Assembly: GCA_945860205.1 (NCBI GenBank)
Contig: CAMARK010000045.1
Span: forward strand, 1-38,059
Origin: Reyranella massiliensis 521
GTDB taxonomy: Bacteria > Pseudomonadota > Alphaproteobacteria > Reyranellales > Reyranellaceae
Reading direction: 5' to 3'
Length of the DNA stretch: 38,059 bases
Below, in pieces: positions 15,423 through 23,524 of this stretch; within the stretch, counting starts at the first letter, position 1; the number at the start of each line of letters is the position of its first letter. The notes beneath the pieces were generated by a model that was not told where the DNA came from, did not search any database, and was given only the letters and a program-made list of their open reading frames with translations. The position numbers and the translations under genes are program-made.

Positions 15423-16775
15423 ATGACCCCCGCAGAACGCCGGCAGATGATGCTGGCCGGGCCGATCGTGCCCACCATCCTGGCCCTTGCCGTCCCCAAT
15501 GTGCTGAACGTGGCCATGCAGAGCCTGGTCAGCATCTCCGACGGCTGGTTCGTGGGCCAGCTCGGCAGCACCACCGCGCTGGCAGCACTTGCCCTCGTTT
15601 TCCCGGCGCAGATGACGCTGGGCATGATGTCGGCCGGCGCCATGGGCGGCGGCATCTCCTCCTCGGTGGCGCGCGCTCTGGGCTCGGGTGACAAGGCGGC
15701 GGCCGAGGCGGCGGCGGCCCATGCGCTGGCGATTGCCTTGGGCATGTCCGTCCTGTTCGCGGTCATCTTCGTGGGCTTTGGCCGGCTGATCTTCGGCGCG
15801 CTGGGCGGCAGCGGCGCGGCACTCGACGGCGCCGAGGCCTTCGCCACCATTCTTTTTCTCGGCTGCATCGTGCACTGGGTCGCCAACTCCATGGCCTCGG
15901 TGCTGCGCGGCACTGGCGACATGAAGACGCCGGGCTATGCGCTGGTGGCGAGCGCGGCGCTGCAAATCCCGCTCACCGGCGCCTTGACGCTGGGCTGGTT
16001 TGGCCTGCCGGCCTTAGGTATCCGCGGGCCGGCGCTGGCAGCCGTGATCTCCTTCGCCTTCGCCGCGGTCTGGATGCTGTCACGGCTCACCGGCGAGAAG
16101 GCCACGATACGGCTGCGCTGGCCAGTCGACGGTTTCCGCTGGCGCGCCTTCCGCGACATCCTGAAGGTGGGCGCCGTTGCCTGCCTGGTCGTGATCCTGA
16201 CCAACGGCACGGTGCTGATCGTGACCGGCCTGATCGGCCGCCAGGGCGATGCCGCCATCGCGGGCTACGGCATCGGCTCACGCCTCGAATACATGCTGAT
16301 CCCGATCAGCTTCGGCATCGGCGCCACCTTGACCGCCCTGGTCGGCACCAATATCGGCGCCAAGCAATATGCCCGCGCCCAGCGCCTGGCCTGGGCCGGC
16401 GCGCTGATGGCGGGCTGCGTCGCCACCCTGATCGGCATCGTCGTGGCGATCTGGCCCGACCTCTGGCTCGGCCTGTTCACGACCGATCCCGGCGCGCTCG
16501 CCTCGGGCCGCCACTATCTCCGCATCGTGGGTCCCGTCTATGGCTTCTTCGGCGTCGCCATGGCGCTTTACTTCGCCTCGCAGGGCACCGGCGAGATGCT
16601 CTGGCCGATCGGCGCCAATCTCACCCGCATCACCATCGCCGCCGGCGGCAGCCTGCTCGCCCTCGACAGCTTCGGCTGGGGCGTCTCGGGCCTCTACGCC
16701 TCGGTCGCCGCCGGCATCGTGGCCTTCTCCCTGGTGCTGGCCTTCTCGACCACGCGGCGCGCCTGGACCGGCTGA
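15423..16775 (+). CDS. MATE-family multidrug/toxin efflux transporter
   Basis: A 450-residue membrane protein with about 12 hydrophobic segments in two related halves. The N-terminal stretch PTILALAVPNVLNVAMQSLV, then SISDGWFVGQLG, matches the MATE signature (a D in helix 1-2 and an ALA-rich second helix). The second half repeats the pattern (IPISFGIGATLTALVGTNIGA region). MATE proteins export cationic drugs or secondary metabolites using Na+ or H+. The substrate is unknown. The ATG at 15423 begins right before the first helix; no strong Shine-Dalgarno was noted. Confidence 0.93.
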   Translation: MTPAERRQMMLAGPIVPTILALAVPNVLNVAMQSLVSISDGWFVGQLGSTTALAALALVFPAQMTLGMMSAGAMGGGISSSVARALGSGDKAAAEAAAAHALAIALGMSVLFAVIFVGFGRLIFGALGGSGAALDGAEAFATILFLGCIVHWVANSMASVLRGTGDMKTPGYALVASAALQIPLTGALTLGWFGLPALGIRGPALAAVISFAFAAVWMLSRLTGEKATIRLRWPVDGFRWRAFRDILKVGAVACLVVILTNGTVLIVTGLIGRQGDAAIAGYGIGSRLEYMLIPISFGIGATLTALVGTNIGAKQYARAQRLAWAGALMAGCVATLIGIVVAIWPDLWLGLFTTDPGALASGRHYLRIVGPVYGFFGVAMALYFASQGTGEMLWPIGANLTRITIAAGGSLLALDSFGWGVSGLYASVAAGIVAFSLVLAFSTTRRAWTG

Positions 16776-17028
16776 GGGCGACTTTACGGACACGAGTTGT
16801 CCGAGATGTGTCTGTCTGAAAATTCGCAAAGCGCCGGCCCGCTTGGACGGGACGATTCTTTTCAACGAAGCTCAAATTGTCGGGCTTGTCTGAAAATTCA
16901 GGCTGCCCCCGGCCACAAAAAGGCCGCTCCGGGCAAGGGACCAGGCGGCCCGTGCATGATGACGCACATCGTGGCGACGATATCAGGAATACAGCTCAAA
17001 ACCTGCTGAACTTGCAAGTCTAGTTTCG
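16776..17028. other. Intergenic region with palindrome and short direct repeat
   Basis: A 253-bp gap between convergent genes with no supported gene. It holds a 17-bp palindrome CGGACACGAGTTGTCCG (16787-16803, 6-bp arms). A 13-bp direct repeat TGTCTGAAAATTC lies at 16813-16825 and 16887-16899, 74 bp apart. A weak hairpin CGGCC-N7-GGCCG at 16910-16926 could be a terminator. The palindrome resembles a TetR-type operator, but no regulator gene is adjacent. Confidence 0.45.
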
Positions 17029-17490
17029 CTATTTCCGCGGTGTCGGCGGCGGGATCGGACACGGGCCCTCGACATCGACGGTGGTGAAGTCGGCCGGGCC
17101 CACGATCTCGAGATATTCCATGTCGGCCGAGTAATCGAACAGGAAGTGCCGGATGCCCGGGCGCTGGTGGACGCAGTCGCCGGCCTTCACCAGCGTTTCC
17201 GTGGTCTCGTACATGAAGCGCGCCCAGCCCTTCAGCATGATGACGATGTGGAATTTGGCCTCGTGATAGTGCCAGCCGGTGCCATCCGCGGGAGCCGAGT
17301 TGGCCTTCACGAGCTGGGCGATCACCTGGCCGCCGGTTGCCTCGGCGACGCCGAGGTCACGATAAAGGAAGAAATCGCGCAATCCGCCCGATTTGTACTC
17401 AGTGTCGCCCTGGGCGATATGCGAGAAGGCAGTGGCAATCAGGGCGGCGGTGGCGGCGCTTTGGGGCTTGGCAAGGGCATCGACGGTCAT
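17029..17490 (-). CDS. Cupin-domain protein
   Basis: A 153-residue protein. The ATG at 17490 follows CAGGAGGT by about 4 nt, a strong ribosome site. The central beta-barrel shows the cupin metal motif: GTGWHYHEAKFHIVIMLKGWA (HxH, then a further His), followed by the second motif (DCVHQRPGIRHFLFDYS). It probably binds a metal and a small ligand; the reaction is unknown. The C-terminus is Pro-rich. It is divergent from cobF with 63 bp between starts. Confidence 0.87.
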   Translation of the reverse strand: MTVDALAKPQSAATAALIATAFSHIAQGDTEYKSGGLRDFFLYRDLGVAEATGGQVIAQLVKANSAPADGTGWHYHEAKFHIVIMLKGWARFMYETTETLVKAGDCVHQRPGIRHFLFDYSADMEYLEIVGPADFTTVDVEGPCPIPPPTPRK

Positions 17491-17553
17491 GGAGACCTCC
17501 TGCTGGCTGCCGGATAAAGTGCAAATACTGTGCCGCGGAAATGAGACAGACTC

Positions 17554-18372
17554 GTGAAGACCATTCTCATCATCGGCATCGGGGCCGGCGATCCGGACTA
17601 CATCACCGTGCAGGCCATCAAGGCGCTGAACCGGGCTGACGTCTTCTTCCTGATGGACAAGGGCCCGGCCAAGGCGAAGCTGCGGGCATTGCGCGAGGAA
17701 ATCTGCCGCCGCCACATCGCGGCCGGCCATCCGCACCGCTTCGTCGAGGCGCCGAGCCCGCCGCGCGACACCGCCCCCGCCGATTACCGCGCCAGCGTCG
17801 ACGAGTTGAACGAGGCCAAGCAGGCCGTGTTCGAGGCGATGATCCAGAACGAGATGAAGGACGGCGAGACCGCCGGCATCCTCGTGTGGGGTGACCCGAT
17901 GCTCTACGACAGCACCATCCGCAACATCGAGGCGATCGCCGGGAGTGGCCGCCACACGATCGACTACGAGGTGATCCCCGGCATCACGGCAGTGCAGGCG
18001 CTCGCCGCCCGGCACAAGATCCCGCTCAACCGCGTCGCCGAGCCGGTGCTGCTGACGACTGGCCGCAAGCTCGCCGAGGGATTCCCCGACAGTATCGACA
18101 GCGCCGCCGTCCTGCTCGACGGCGAAGACACTTTTAGGCGCTTCGCCGACGCGGGCGTCCATGGCGACATGGAAATCTACTGGGGCGCCTATCTCGGCAC
18201 GCCTGACGAAATCCTGATTTCGGGCAGGCTGAAAGACGTAGCGGACGAAATCCATCGCCGCCGCGCCGAGGCGCGTCAGAAGAACGGATGGATCATGGAT
18301 ACGTATCTGATCCGGAAGGCGGTGGACGATGAACCGAGCGAGGGCGACGTCATTGACGCTGGCGATCGATGA
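17554..18372 (+). CDS. cobF: Precorrin-6A synthase (deacetylating) CobF
   Basis: A 272-residue SAM-dependent methyltransferase of the tetrapyrrole family. In aerobic cobalamin synthesis CobF methylates precorrin-5 at C1 and releases acetate. The N-terminal loop IIGIGAGDPDYITVQAIKAL is the family P-loop-like motif, and the VWGDPMLYDSTIR, then VIPGITAVQALAARH segments form the SAM site. The start is GTG at 17554. No other cobalamin gene is in the window, so it stands alone, as in some genomes where cobF is unlinked. Confidence 0.93.
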   Translation: MKTILIIGIGAGDPDYITVQAIKALNRADVFFLMDKGPAKAKLRALREEICRRHIAAGHPHRFVEAPSPPRDTAPADYRASVDELNEAKQAVFEAMIQNEMKDGETAGILVWGDPMLYDSTIRNIEAIAGSGRHTIDYEVIPGITAVQALAARHKIPLNRVAEPVLLTTGRKLAEGFPDSIDSAAVLLDGEDTFRRFADAGVHGDMEIYWGAYLGTPDEILISGRLKDVADEIHRRRAEARQKNGWIMDTYLIRKAVDDEPSEGDVIDAGDR

Positions 18373-18426
18373 CTTGATGTGCTAACAAAGTGTGCATACA
18401 TCTGGAGCGCTTAGGGTGCGGTTCGA

Positions 18427-18684
18427 ATGGATGACGACAAGCGCCGGCTGACATTTGCACAGCGTGGGCTCGATTTTGTCGACGCGCCGCTGTTCTTCGA
18501 CGGCCGGCCGATGGTTACTTTCCCGACACCGCGCGGCGAGGAGCCGCGGTGGAAGACGACGGTCCGCATCCAGGGAGCGTTCTTTACGTTGGTCTGGATG
18601 TGGCGTGGCACGACGATTCGCGTCATCTCGATGAGGAGGGCACATGGCGACGAAGCGAAAGCGCATCGTGCGCTACACCGCTGA
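18427..18684 (+). CDS. brnT: BrnT-family toxin, start probably frameshifted
   Basis: An 85-residue frame from ATG 18427 (MDDDKRRLTFAQRGLDFVDAPL..., then IRVISMRRAHGDE) matches the BrnT ribonuclease-fold toxin of type II brnTA modules. The usual BrnT N-terminus ([V/M]RFEWDDDK) is visible but split. GTG 18416 reads VRFEW in another frame and runs into the DDDK frame after a single missing G at GAATGGATGAC. GGAG lies about 9 nt before GTG 18416, while ATG 18427 has no good ribosome site. The toxin may be inactive or made from a weak start. It overlaps brnA by 41 nt. Confidence 0.82.
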   Translation: MDDDKRRLTFAQRGLDFVDAPLFFDGRPMVTFPTPRGEEPRWKTTVRIQGAFFTLVWMWRGTTIRVISMRRAHGDEAKAHRALHR

Positions 18685-18967
18685 GCAGCTCGAAGTGAAG
18701 CGCGCTAGCGGCAAGGCTGGAAGCGACTGGCGACGCGCGGCCAAGGCGCGCGTGCCGAGCAGTCGCGATCCCGACGACGCGATCGGTCCGGTCGATATCA
18801 AATGGGCAACGACGGAACTGCCCCTGCCCAGCCGCAAGTCGCACACGACGTTACGGCTCGATGCCGATCTGCTCGACTGGTTTCGCGCGCAAGGCCGTGG
18901 CTACCAGACGCGCATCAACGCAGTGCTGCGCAGCTACTACGAGCAACGCTCGCGGTCGACACGGTAG
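18644..18967 (+). CDS. brnA: BrnA-family antitoxin
   Basis: A 107-residue protein. The ATG at 18644 follows GAGGAGGGCAC, the ribosome site set inside the end of brnT. The basic N-terminus (ATKRKRIVRYTAEQLEVKRA) precedes the C-terminal ribbon-helix-helix domain (KSHTTLRLDADLLDWFRAQG, then RGYQTRINAVLRSYYEQ), the family signature. BrnA neutralises BrnT and represses its own operon as a complex. The brnT-brnA order and overlap are as in the known system. The antitoxin appears intact while the toxin start is doubtful. Confidence 0.92.
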   Translation: MATKRKRIVRYTAEQLEVKRASGKAGSDWRRAAKARVPSSRDPDDAIGPVDIKWATTELPLPSRKSHTTLRLDADLLDWFRAQGRGYQTRINAVLRSYYEQRSRSTR

Positions 18968-18989
18968 CTGCGGCCGCCTATGTGGACAC

Positions 18990-19790
18990 TCAAGCTGGCA
19001 GTCCCCTGACCCAGCTCACAACCTGCGCCGAGGCGGCGAAGTCGGTGTCGCGATGGCCGGCGTCGACGACGATGTACTTGCTGTAGGGGTTCTTGGCCGC
19101 CGGCTTGTAGATGCTGCCCTCGGCCATGCCGAATGCCGGGTCCTGCTTGCCGATCACGAGGAGCAGCGGAATGCTGGCCGGCAGCAGCGGCGCCTGGGCC
19201 GTCATCGAGGCCGGTCCGCGCGGGCTTATCCAGCTGAGGTAGGCCGCGGCTGTCGTGTTGAGCGTGAGCTTGCTGCCCTGGTTGTCATCGGTGCCCCTGA
19301 AGGGCTGGGCGCCCTGGCCTGCGTTCACAAGCGCGCCTGCCTTGTCGAGCGACTCGCGGACATCGGGATAGGTGCGGGACACGTAAATAGGGTTGTGGCC
19401 CGGCGCCAGCATGACGACCGCGGCAACGTTCTGGCGGGCGACGGCATAGGAGAGCGCCACGTTCGCGCCGAGACTTTGTCCACCGACGACGATGCGCTGT
19501 GCGCCCTGGCCACGGAGCTGGGCGACGTAGCCGTCGATCATCGCGTGGACCTGCTCGACGGTGACGGAGATGCGCTCCCAGCCCTGCTCCTCCCACGGCG
19601 TCGCGGGCACGAGCACCTTGCCCGACAACTTGGAGGAGATGTCGTTGAAGCCCGGCGTGCCCGGGCGCGATTGCTTGCCGTGCAGCAACACGACACCGAG
19701 CGTCCCGCCGGCCTGCGCATAGGCCAGGTCGGCTTGCGAAAGGAATGCTGTTGCAGCCGACGCGCCTGCAAGGAAATTCCGGCGTTTCAT
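18990..19790 (-). CDS. Exported alpha/beta hydrolase
   Basis: A 266-residue protein. The ATG at 19790 follows GGGGAAGCC. The N-terminus (MKRRNFLAGASAATAFLSQA, then ADLAYA) is a signal with a twin-arginine look (RRNFLAG). The oxyanion region is LLHGKQSRPG near 36-44. The nucleophile elbow is GQSLG with S106, a probable acid is D213 in VIGKQDP, and H248 is in DAGHRD. It is probably a periplasmic esterase or lipase-like enzyme acting on small esters; the substrate is unknown. It converges with brnA. Confidence 0.86.
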   Translation of the reverse strand: MKRRNFLAGASAATAFLSQADLAYAQAGGTLGVVLLHGKQSRPGTPGFNDISSKLSGKVLVPATPWEEQGWERISVTVEQVHAMIDGYVAQLRGQGAQRIVVGGQSLGANVALSYAVARQNVAAVVMLAPGHNPIYVSRTYPDVRESLDKAGALVNAGQGAQPFRGTDDNQGSKLTLNTTAAAYLSWISPRGPASMTAQAPLLPASIPLLLVIGKQDPAFGMAEGSIYKPAAKNPYSKYIVVDAGHRDTDFAASAQVVSWVRGLPA

Positions 19791-19899
19791 ATGGCTTCCC
19801 CTTCTTTTTGGCCGGATCGTAGCGAATGGCTTCCTCCATGTCCCGCCATGCTATGTTGCCCGCCAAATCAGCAGCCAATTTGCAATCGGGAGATTCAGT

Positions 19900-21045
19900 A
19901 TGAGTGACACCAACAAGACTTCGGGACTGCAGCTTCGCTCTCTGATCAGCAAGGACGGCGCGCTCGAACTGTCGCTGGCCAAGGTCGACGTGCCCGATCC
20001 CGGTCCCGACCAGGTCGTGGTCAAGGTTGAGGCGTCGCCGATCAATCCGTCGGATCTCGGCCTGCTGCTGGGGCCGGCCGACATGGCGAGCTTCAAGTCG
20101 AGCGGCAGCGGCGACGGCGTCAAGGTGACGGCCAAGGTGCCCGCCGCGTCGCTCCCTTTCCTGGCGACCCGCCTCGGCGAATCGATGCCGGTCGGCAACG
20201 AAGGCGCCGGCACGGTGATCAAGACGGGCTCCTCCGAGGCGGCGCAAGCGCTCAAGGGCAAGATGGTGTCGATGGTGGGCGGCTCGATGTATGCGCAATA
20301 CCGCCTGCTGAATGCGCGCGACTGCCAGCCGCTACCGGCCGGCACGACCGCGGCCGAGGGCGCCTCGTGGTTCGTCAATCCTTTGACAGCGCTCGGCATG
20401 ACCGAGACCATGAAGCGCGAAAGCCACAAGGCGCTGGTGCATACCGCCGCCGCTTCCAACCTCGGCCAGATGCTGAACAAGATTTGTAACGAGGACAGCA
20501 TCGGCCTGGTGAACATCGTGCGCAGCGCTGAGCAGGCCAAGCTCCTGAAAGGCATCGGCGCCAAGCATGTGGTCGATTCGAGTGCGGCGAGCTTCACCGA
20601 CGATCTCACGCAGGCGCTGGTCGAGACCGGCGCCACGATCGCCTTCGACGCCATCGGCGGCGGCAAGCTCGCCAGCCAGATCCTCACCTGCATGGAAGTG
20701 GCCATCAACAAGACCGCCACGACCTACAACCGCTACGGCTCCTCGGTACACAAGCAGGTCTATATCTACGGCAGCCTCAACACCGGCGCGGTCGAGCTCA
20801 ATCGCAACTACGGCATGGCCTGGGGTGTCGGCGGCTGGCTGCTGACGCCGTTCCTGCAGAAGATCGGCCGGCCTGACCAGCAGCGCCTGCGCGAGCGCGT
20901 GGTCAATTCGCTGAAGACGACCTTTGCCAGCCACTACACCCAGGTCGTGTCGCTGCCCGAGGTGCTCGACCTCAAGAACATCGCCAGCTACGCCAAGCGC
21001 GCGACCGGCGAGAAGTTTTTGATCAATCCGAACAAGGGCGGCTAA
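19900..21045 (+). CDS. MDR-family NAD(P)H quinone/enoyl reductase-like protein
   Basis: A 381-residue medium-chain dehydrogenase/reductase. The GroES-like part (PDPGPDQVVVKVEASPINPSD, residues 31-51) and the GNEGAGTV turn near 109 are typical of the zinc-free quinone reductase/enoyl reductase branch; no zinc Cys cluster is seen. The Rossmann part is LVHTAAASNLGQMLNKI, which lacks the usual GAAGGVG glycines and has AASNLG instead. Later segments (FDAIGGGKLASQIL) fit the family. It probably reduces an activated C=C or quinone with NAD(P)H. It starts divergently from the exported hydrolase. Confidence 0.87.
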   Translation: MSDTNKTSGLQLRSLISKDGALELSLAKVDVPDPGPDQVVVKVEASPINPSDLGLLLGPADMASFKSSGSGDGVKVTAKVPAASLPFLATRLGESMPVGNEGAGTVIKTGSSEAAQALKGKMVSMVGGSMYAQYRLLNARDCQPLPAGTTAAEGASWFVNPLTALGMTETMKRESHKALVHTAAASNLGQMLNKICNEDSIGLVNIVRSAEQAKLLKGIGAKHVVDSSAASFTDDLTQALVETGATIAFDAIGGGKLASQILTCMEVAINKTATTYNRYGSSVHKQVYIYGSLNTGAVELNRNYGMAWGVGGWLLTPFLQKIGRPDQQRLRERVVNSLKTTFASHYTQVVSLPEVLDLKNIASYAKRATGEKFLINPNKGG

Positions 21046-21054
21046 GGCTCATCC

Positions 21055-21123
21055 TCTTCCGGACCGCGAGCCTCCGGCTCGCTCTTACCGCCTGAGCGAG
21101 CCGGAGGCTCGCGGTCCGGAAGA
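21055..21123. repeat. Perfect 30-bp inverted repeat with nested palindromes
   Basis: Arms 21055-21084 and 21094-21123 are perfectly complementary over 30 bp around a 9-nt loop. Within each arm GCGAGCC-TCC-GGCTCGC is itself a palindrome, so each arm can fold alone or pair with the other. It lies exactly between two convergent genes (stops at 21045 and 21126). It could be a bidirectional terminator or a REP-like mobile palindrome; no transposase is near. Confidence 0.92.
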
Positions 21124-21125
21124 AA

Positions 21126-22358
21126 TCAAGCCCGCTTCGCCGCGGCTTCCTTGTCCGCCATCTTCTGCTTCAGCTGCTCGGGCGTGAGGCGGACGATGTG
21201 TTCGTTCTGGTGGCTGAAGATGTCGTATTTCGCGACGTCGAGGTCTTCCAGCACGATCTCGCGATCGAGCACCTTCTGCTTCCACACCGCGTGTTCGGCT
21301 TCGGCGGCATGGAACTCGGGCATCACTTCCCTGGCGAACAGTTCGAGCGATTCGCAGATGTCCTGATGGCTGGTCTTGCCGGCCTGGTTGAGCAGGATCA
21401 CCTGGTCGACGCGGCTTGCCTGGAACTGGCGCAGCTTCCTGGCGATCGTCTCGGGTGAGCCGATCAGGCCCGACTCCAGCGCCTTCTTCTCCTCCGGCCC
21501 GCCGCGCCAGGCCTGGTACTCGTCCCACAGGTTCGACGTGCCCGGTGCATCGACGCCTTTGCGGCCGTAGTAACTCAGCGCAAAGATGAAGAAGGTCCAG
21601 CCGGCGGCCTTGGCCTCGGCCTCCGCGTCGGTGGGTGCGCACATGAAGCCGGAAACCATCGCGACGTTGGGATTGCTCGGATAGTCGGCGAGCTTCTTCG
21701 AGTTGTTCAGCAGGTTGTTGTAATACTTGTGCACCCAGGCGCGTGCAGCCTCGGGCGTCACGAAGGTGAAGCCGAGCGCACCCATGCCCCATTCGCCCGC
21801 CTTGCCGATGGTGGCGATGTTCGAGCAGGCGACCCAGAGCGGCGGATGCGGCTTCTGGAATGGCTTGGGAACGACGTTGCGCGCGGGGAAATCGTAATAC
21901 TCGCCGTGGAACTCCCAGCTTTCCTTCGTGAACATCGGCACGATCGCCTTGACCGCCTCCTCCCAGCGCTCGCGCTTGTCGCGTACTTTAATGCCGAATG
22001 GATGCAGTTCTGCCGGCCCCGCCGCCTCACCCATGCCGAGTTCGACACGGCCACCCGACAGCAAGTCGAGCGTCGCCACCTTCTCGGCGACGCGGTGCGG
22101 GTTGTTGGTCGTGAGCTGGATGACGCCGTGGCCGAGGCGGATGCGCTTGGTGCGCTGGCTGGCGGCGCCGAGGAAAACCTCGGGTGCCGAGGAGTGGGAA
22201 TACTCTTCCAGGAAATGATGCTCGACCTCCCACGCGTAGTCGTAGCCGAGCTTGTCGGCCAACTCGATCTGCGTCAGCGAGTCCTGCAGCAACTGGTATT
22301 CGCTTTTTGGTCCCCAAGGCCTCGGGAGCTGGTGCTCGTAGAAGATACCGAACTTCAT
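21126..22358 (-). CDS. Luciferase-like (LLM) flavin-dependent oxidoreductase
   Basis: A 410-residue protein. The ATG at 22358 follows GAGGAGCC. The luciferase-like TIM barrel starts MKFGIFYEHQLPRPW and shows the EVEHHFLEEYSHSSAPEVFLG stretch (about 43-62), then the VAEKVATLDLLSGGRVELGMG segment typical of flavin monooxygenases that use F420 or FMNH2. A C-terminal Lys/Ala-rich tail is extra. It lies 10 bp after an alpha/beta hydrolase gene, so the two are probably cotranscribed for oxidation followed by hydrolysis of a small molecule. The substrate is unknown. Confidence 0.93.
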   Translation of the reverse strand: MKFGIFYEHQLPRPWGPKSEYQLLQDSLTQIELADKLGYDYAWEVEHHFLEEYSHSSAPEVFLGAASQRTKRIRLGHGVIQLTTNNPHRVAEKVATLDLLSGGRVELGMGEAAGPAELHPFGIKVRDKRERWEEAVKAIVPMFTKESWEFHGEYYDFPARNVVPKPFQKPHPPLWVACSNIATIGKAGEWGMGALGFTFVTPEAARAWVHKYYNNLLNNSKKLADYPSNPNVAMVSGFMCAPTDAEAEAKAAGWTFFIFALSYYGRKGVDAPGTSNLWDEYQAWRGGPEEKKALESGLIGSPETIARKLRQFQASRVDQVILLNQAGKTSHQDICESLELFAREVMPEFHAAEAEHAVWKQKVLDREIVLEDLDVAKYDIFSHQNEHIVRLTPEQLKQKMADKEAAAKRA

Positions 22359-22368
22359 GGGTGGCTCC

Positions 22369-23253
22369 TCAAGCGGCTTTGCAGAATTTCGAGATGCTCT
22401 CGACCAGCTTCGGGACCATCTGCTTGGGCACATCGTGGCCCCAGCCGGGGAAGGTCTCGATCCTGGCGCCCGGCACGAGGCTCGCCACGTCGCGGCCGCC
22501 ATCGACCGGCAGCAGTGGATCGTCGTCCCCGTGCAGCACGAGCGTGGGCACCTTCACGGTCTTGAGCAGATCGACGCGATCGCCCGATGCCATGACAGCA
22601 AGATATTGCCGCGCCGCGCCCGCCGGATAGTAGCGACGGTCGATGTTGCGCTCGACCAGGGCGCGCAGCTCGGCGGAATCCGAAGGGAAGCCCGGGCTGC
22701 CGATCACGGTGCGCAGCTTGATGGCATGTGTGATCAGCTGCTCGCGCGCCGGACCCTCGGGTTGGGCCGAGAGCATGGCCACCGCCTCGGGCTTGCCCAT
22801 CGGCAGGCCGCGGCGACCGCTGGTCGACATGATCGACACGAGCGACCGCGTGCGCTGCGGGAACTTCGCGGCCAGGATCTGGGCGATCATGCCGCCCATC
22901 GAGGCGCCGACCATGTGCGCCCGATCGATGTCCAGCGCATCGAGCAGGCCGATCGCGTCGTTGGCGAGATCGTCGAGCAGATAGGGCGTCGCCACCTTCT
23001 CGCCCTTCATCAGCTTCATGAAGGCTTCCATGATGTTGGGCACGCCCCACTTGTCGAAGTCGGTCGACAGGCCGACGTCGCGGTTGTCGTAGCGCACCAC
23101 ATGGAAGCCATGCGCCGCGAAGCCTTCGCAGAGCGACTCAGGCCAGAGCGTGAGCTGTGCCCCCAGCCCCATGATCAGAAGCAGCGCCGGATCGCCCTTC
23201 TTGCCGAACGTCTCGTATTCAATCTCGATGCCGTTGGCCTTGATGCGCGTCAC
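22369..23253 (-). CDS. Alpha/beta hydrolase
   Basis: A 294-residue cytoplasmic hydrolase with GTG start at 23253 after GGGGAGGAAGC. The N-terminal strand and oxyanion loop (LLLIMGLGAQLT) are followed by the YDNRDVGLS turn. The nucleophile elbow is GASMGG with S118, the acid is in LVLHGDDDPLLP, and the His is in GWGHDVP. This resembles the esterase and C-C hydrolase group found beside LLM monooxygenases. Transcription is shared with the flavin oxidoreductase gene downstream. Confidence 0.92.
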   Translation of the reverse strand: MTRIKANGIEIEYETFGKKGDPALLLIMGLGAQLTLWPESLCEGFAAHGFHVVRYDNRDVGLSTDFDKWGVPNIMEAFMKLMKGEKVATPYLLDDLANDAIGLLDALDIDRAHMVGASMGGMIAQILAAKFPQRTRSLVSIMSTSGRRGLPMGKPEAVAMLSAQPEGPAREQLITHAIKLRTVIGSPGFPSDSAELRALVERNIDRRYYPAGAARQYLAVMASGDRVDLLKTVKVPTLVLHGDDDPLLPVDGGRDVASLVPGARIETFPGWGHDVPKQMVPKLVESISKFCKAA

Positions 23254-23263
23254 GCTTCCTCCC

Positions 23264-23524
23264 CTATTTCCGGCGAGCCCCTACCGCCTCGCCAAGCCAC
23301 ACCACGCGCGCGACCGCAGCGTCGAGTGCCGCCTCGTTCGAGGCATAGGCAACTCGCGAATAGTAGGCAACCGGCGTCCAGGCGCCAGCGTCCTCGACGT
23401 CCCTGCGGAACTCCTCGAAGCCGAAGCTGCCGTCCGGGCGCCGGAACAGGTCGACGCAGCGGTCGTGCTGCCCGTTCTCGATACTGTCGAGCACGACCCA
23501 TGACTTGTCGATGCGCGCGGACAC
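23264..23524 (-). CDS. Conserved hypothetical small protein
   Basis: An 86-residue protein (GTG start at 23524) with motifs WVVLDSIENGQHDRCVDLF, then FGFEEFRRDVED and a helical C-terminus. The start directly follows the stop of the NDUFAF6-like gene upstream (TGA then GTG, no gap). The hydrolase gene starts 10 bp later. No family is recognised. The Asp/Arg-rich N-terminal sheet looks like a small alpha/beta protein. Confidence 0.65.
   Translation of the reverse strand: MSARIDKSWVVLDSIENGQHDRCVDLFRRPDGSFGFEEFRRDVEDAGAWTPVAYYSRVAYASNEAALDAAVARVVWLGEAVGARRK

Noticed and set aside
17491-18255. N-terminal extension of the cupin frame
   Set aside because: It is antisense to cobF. The ATG at 17490 has a strong ribosome site and gives a normal cupin length.
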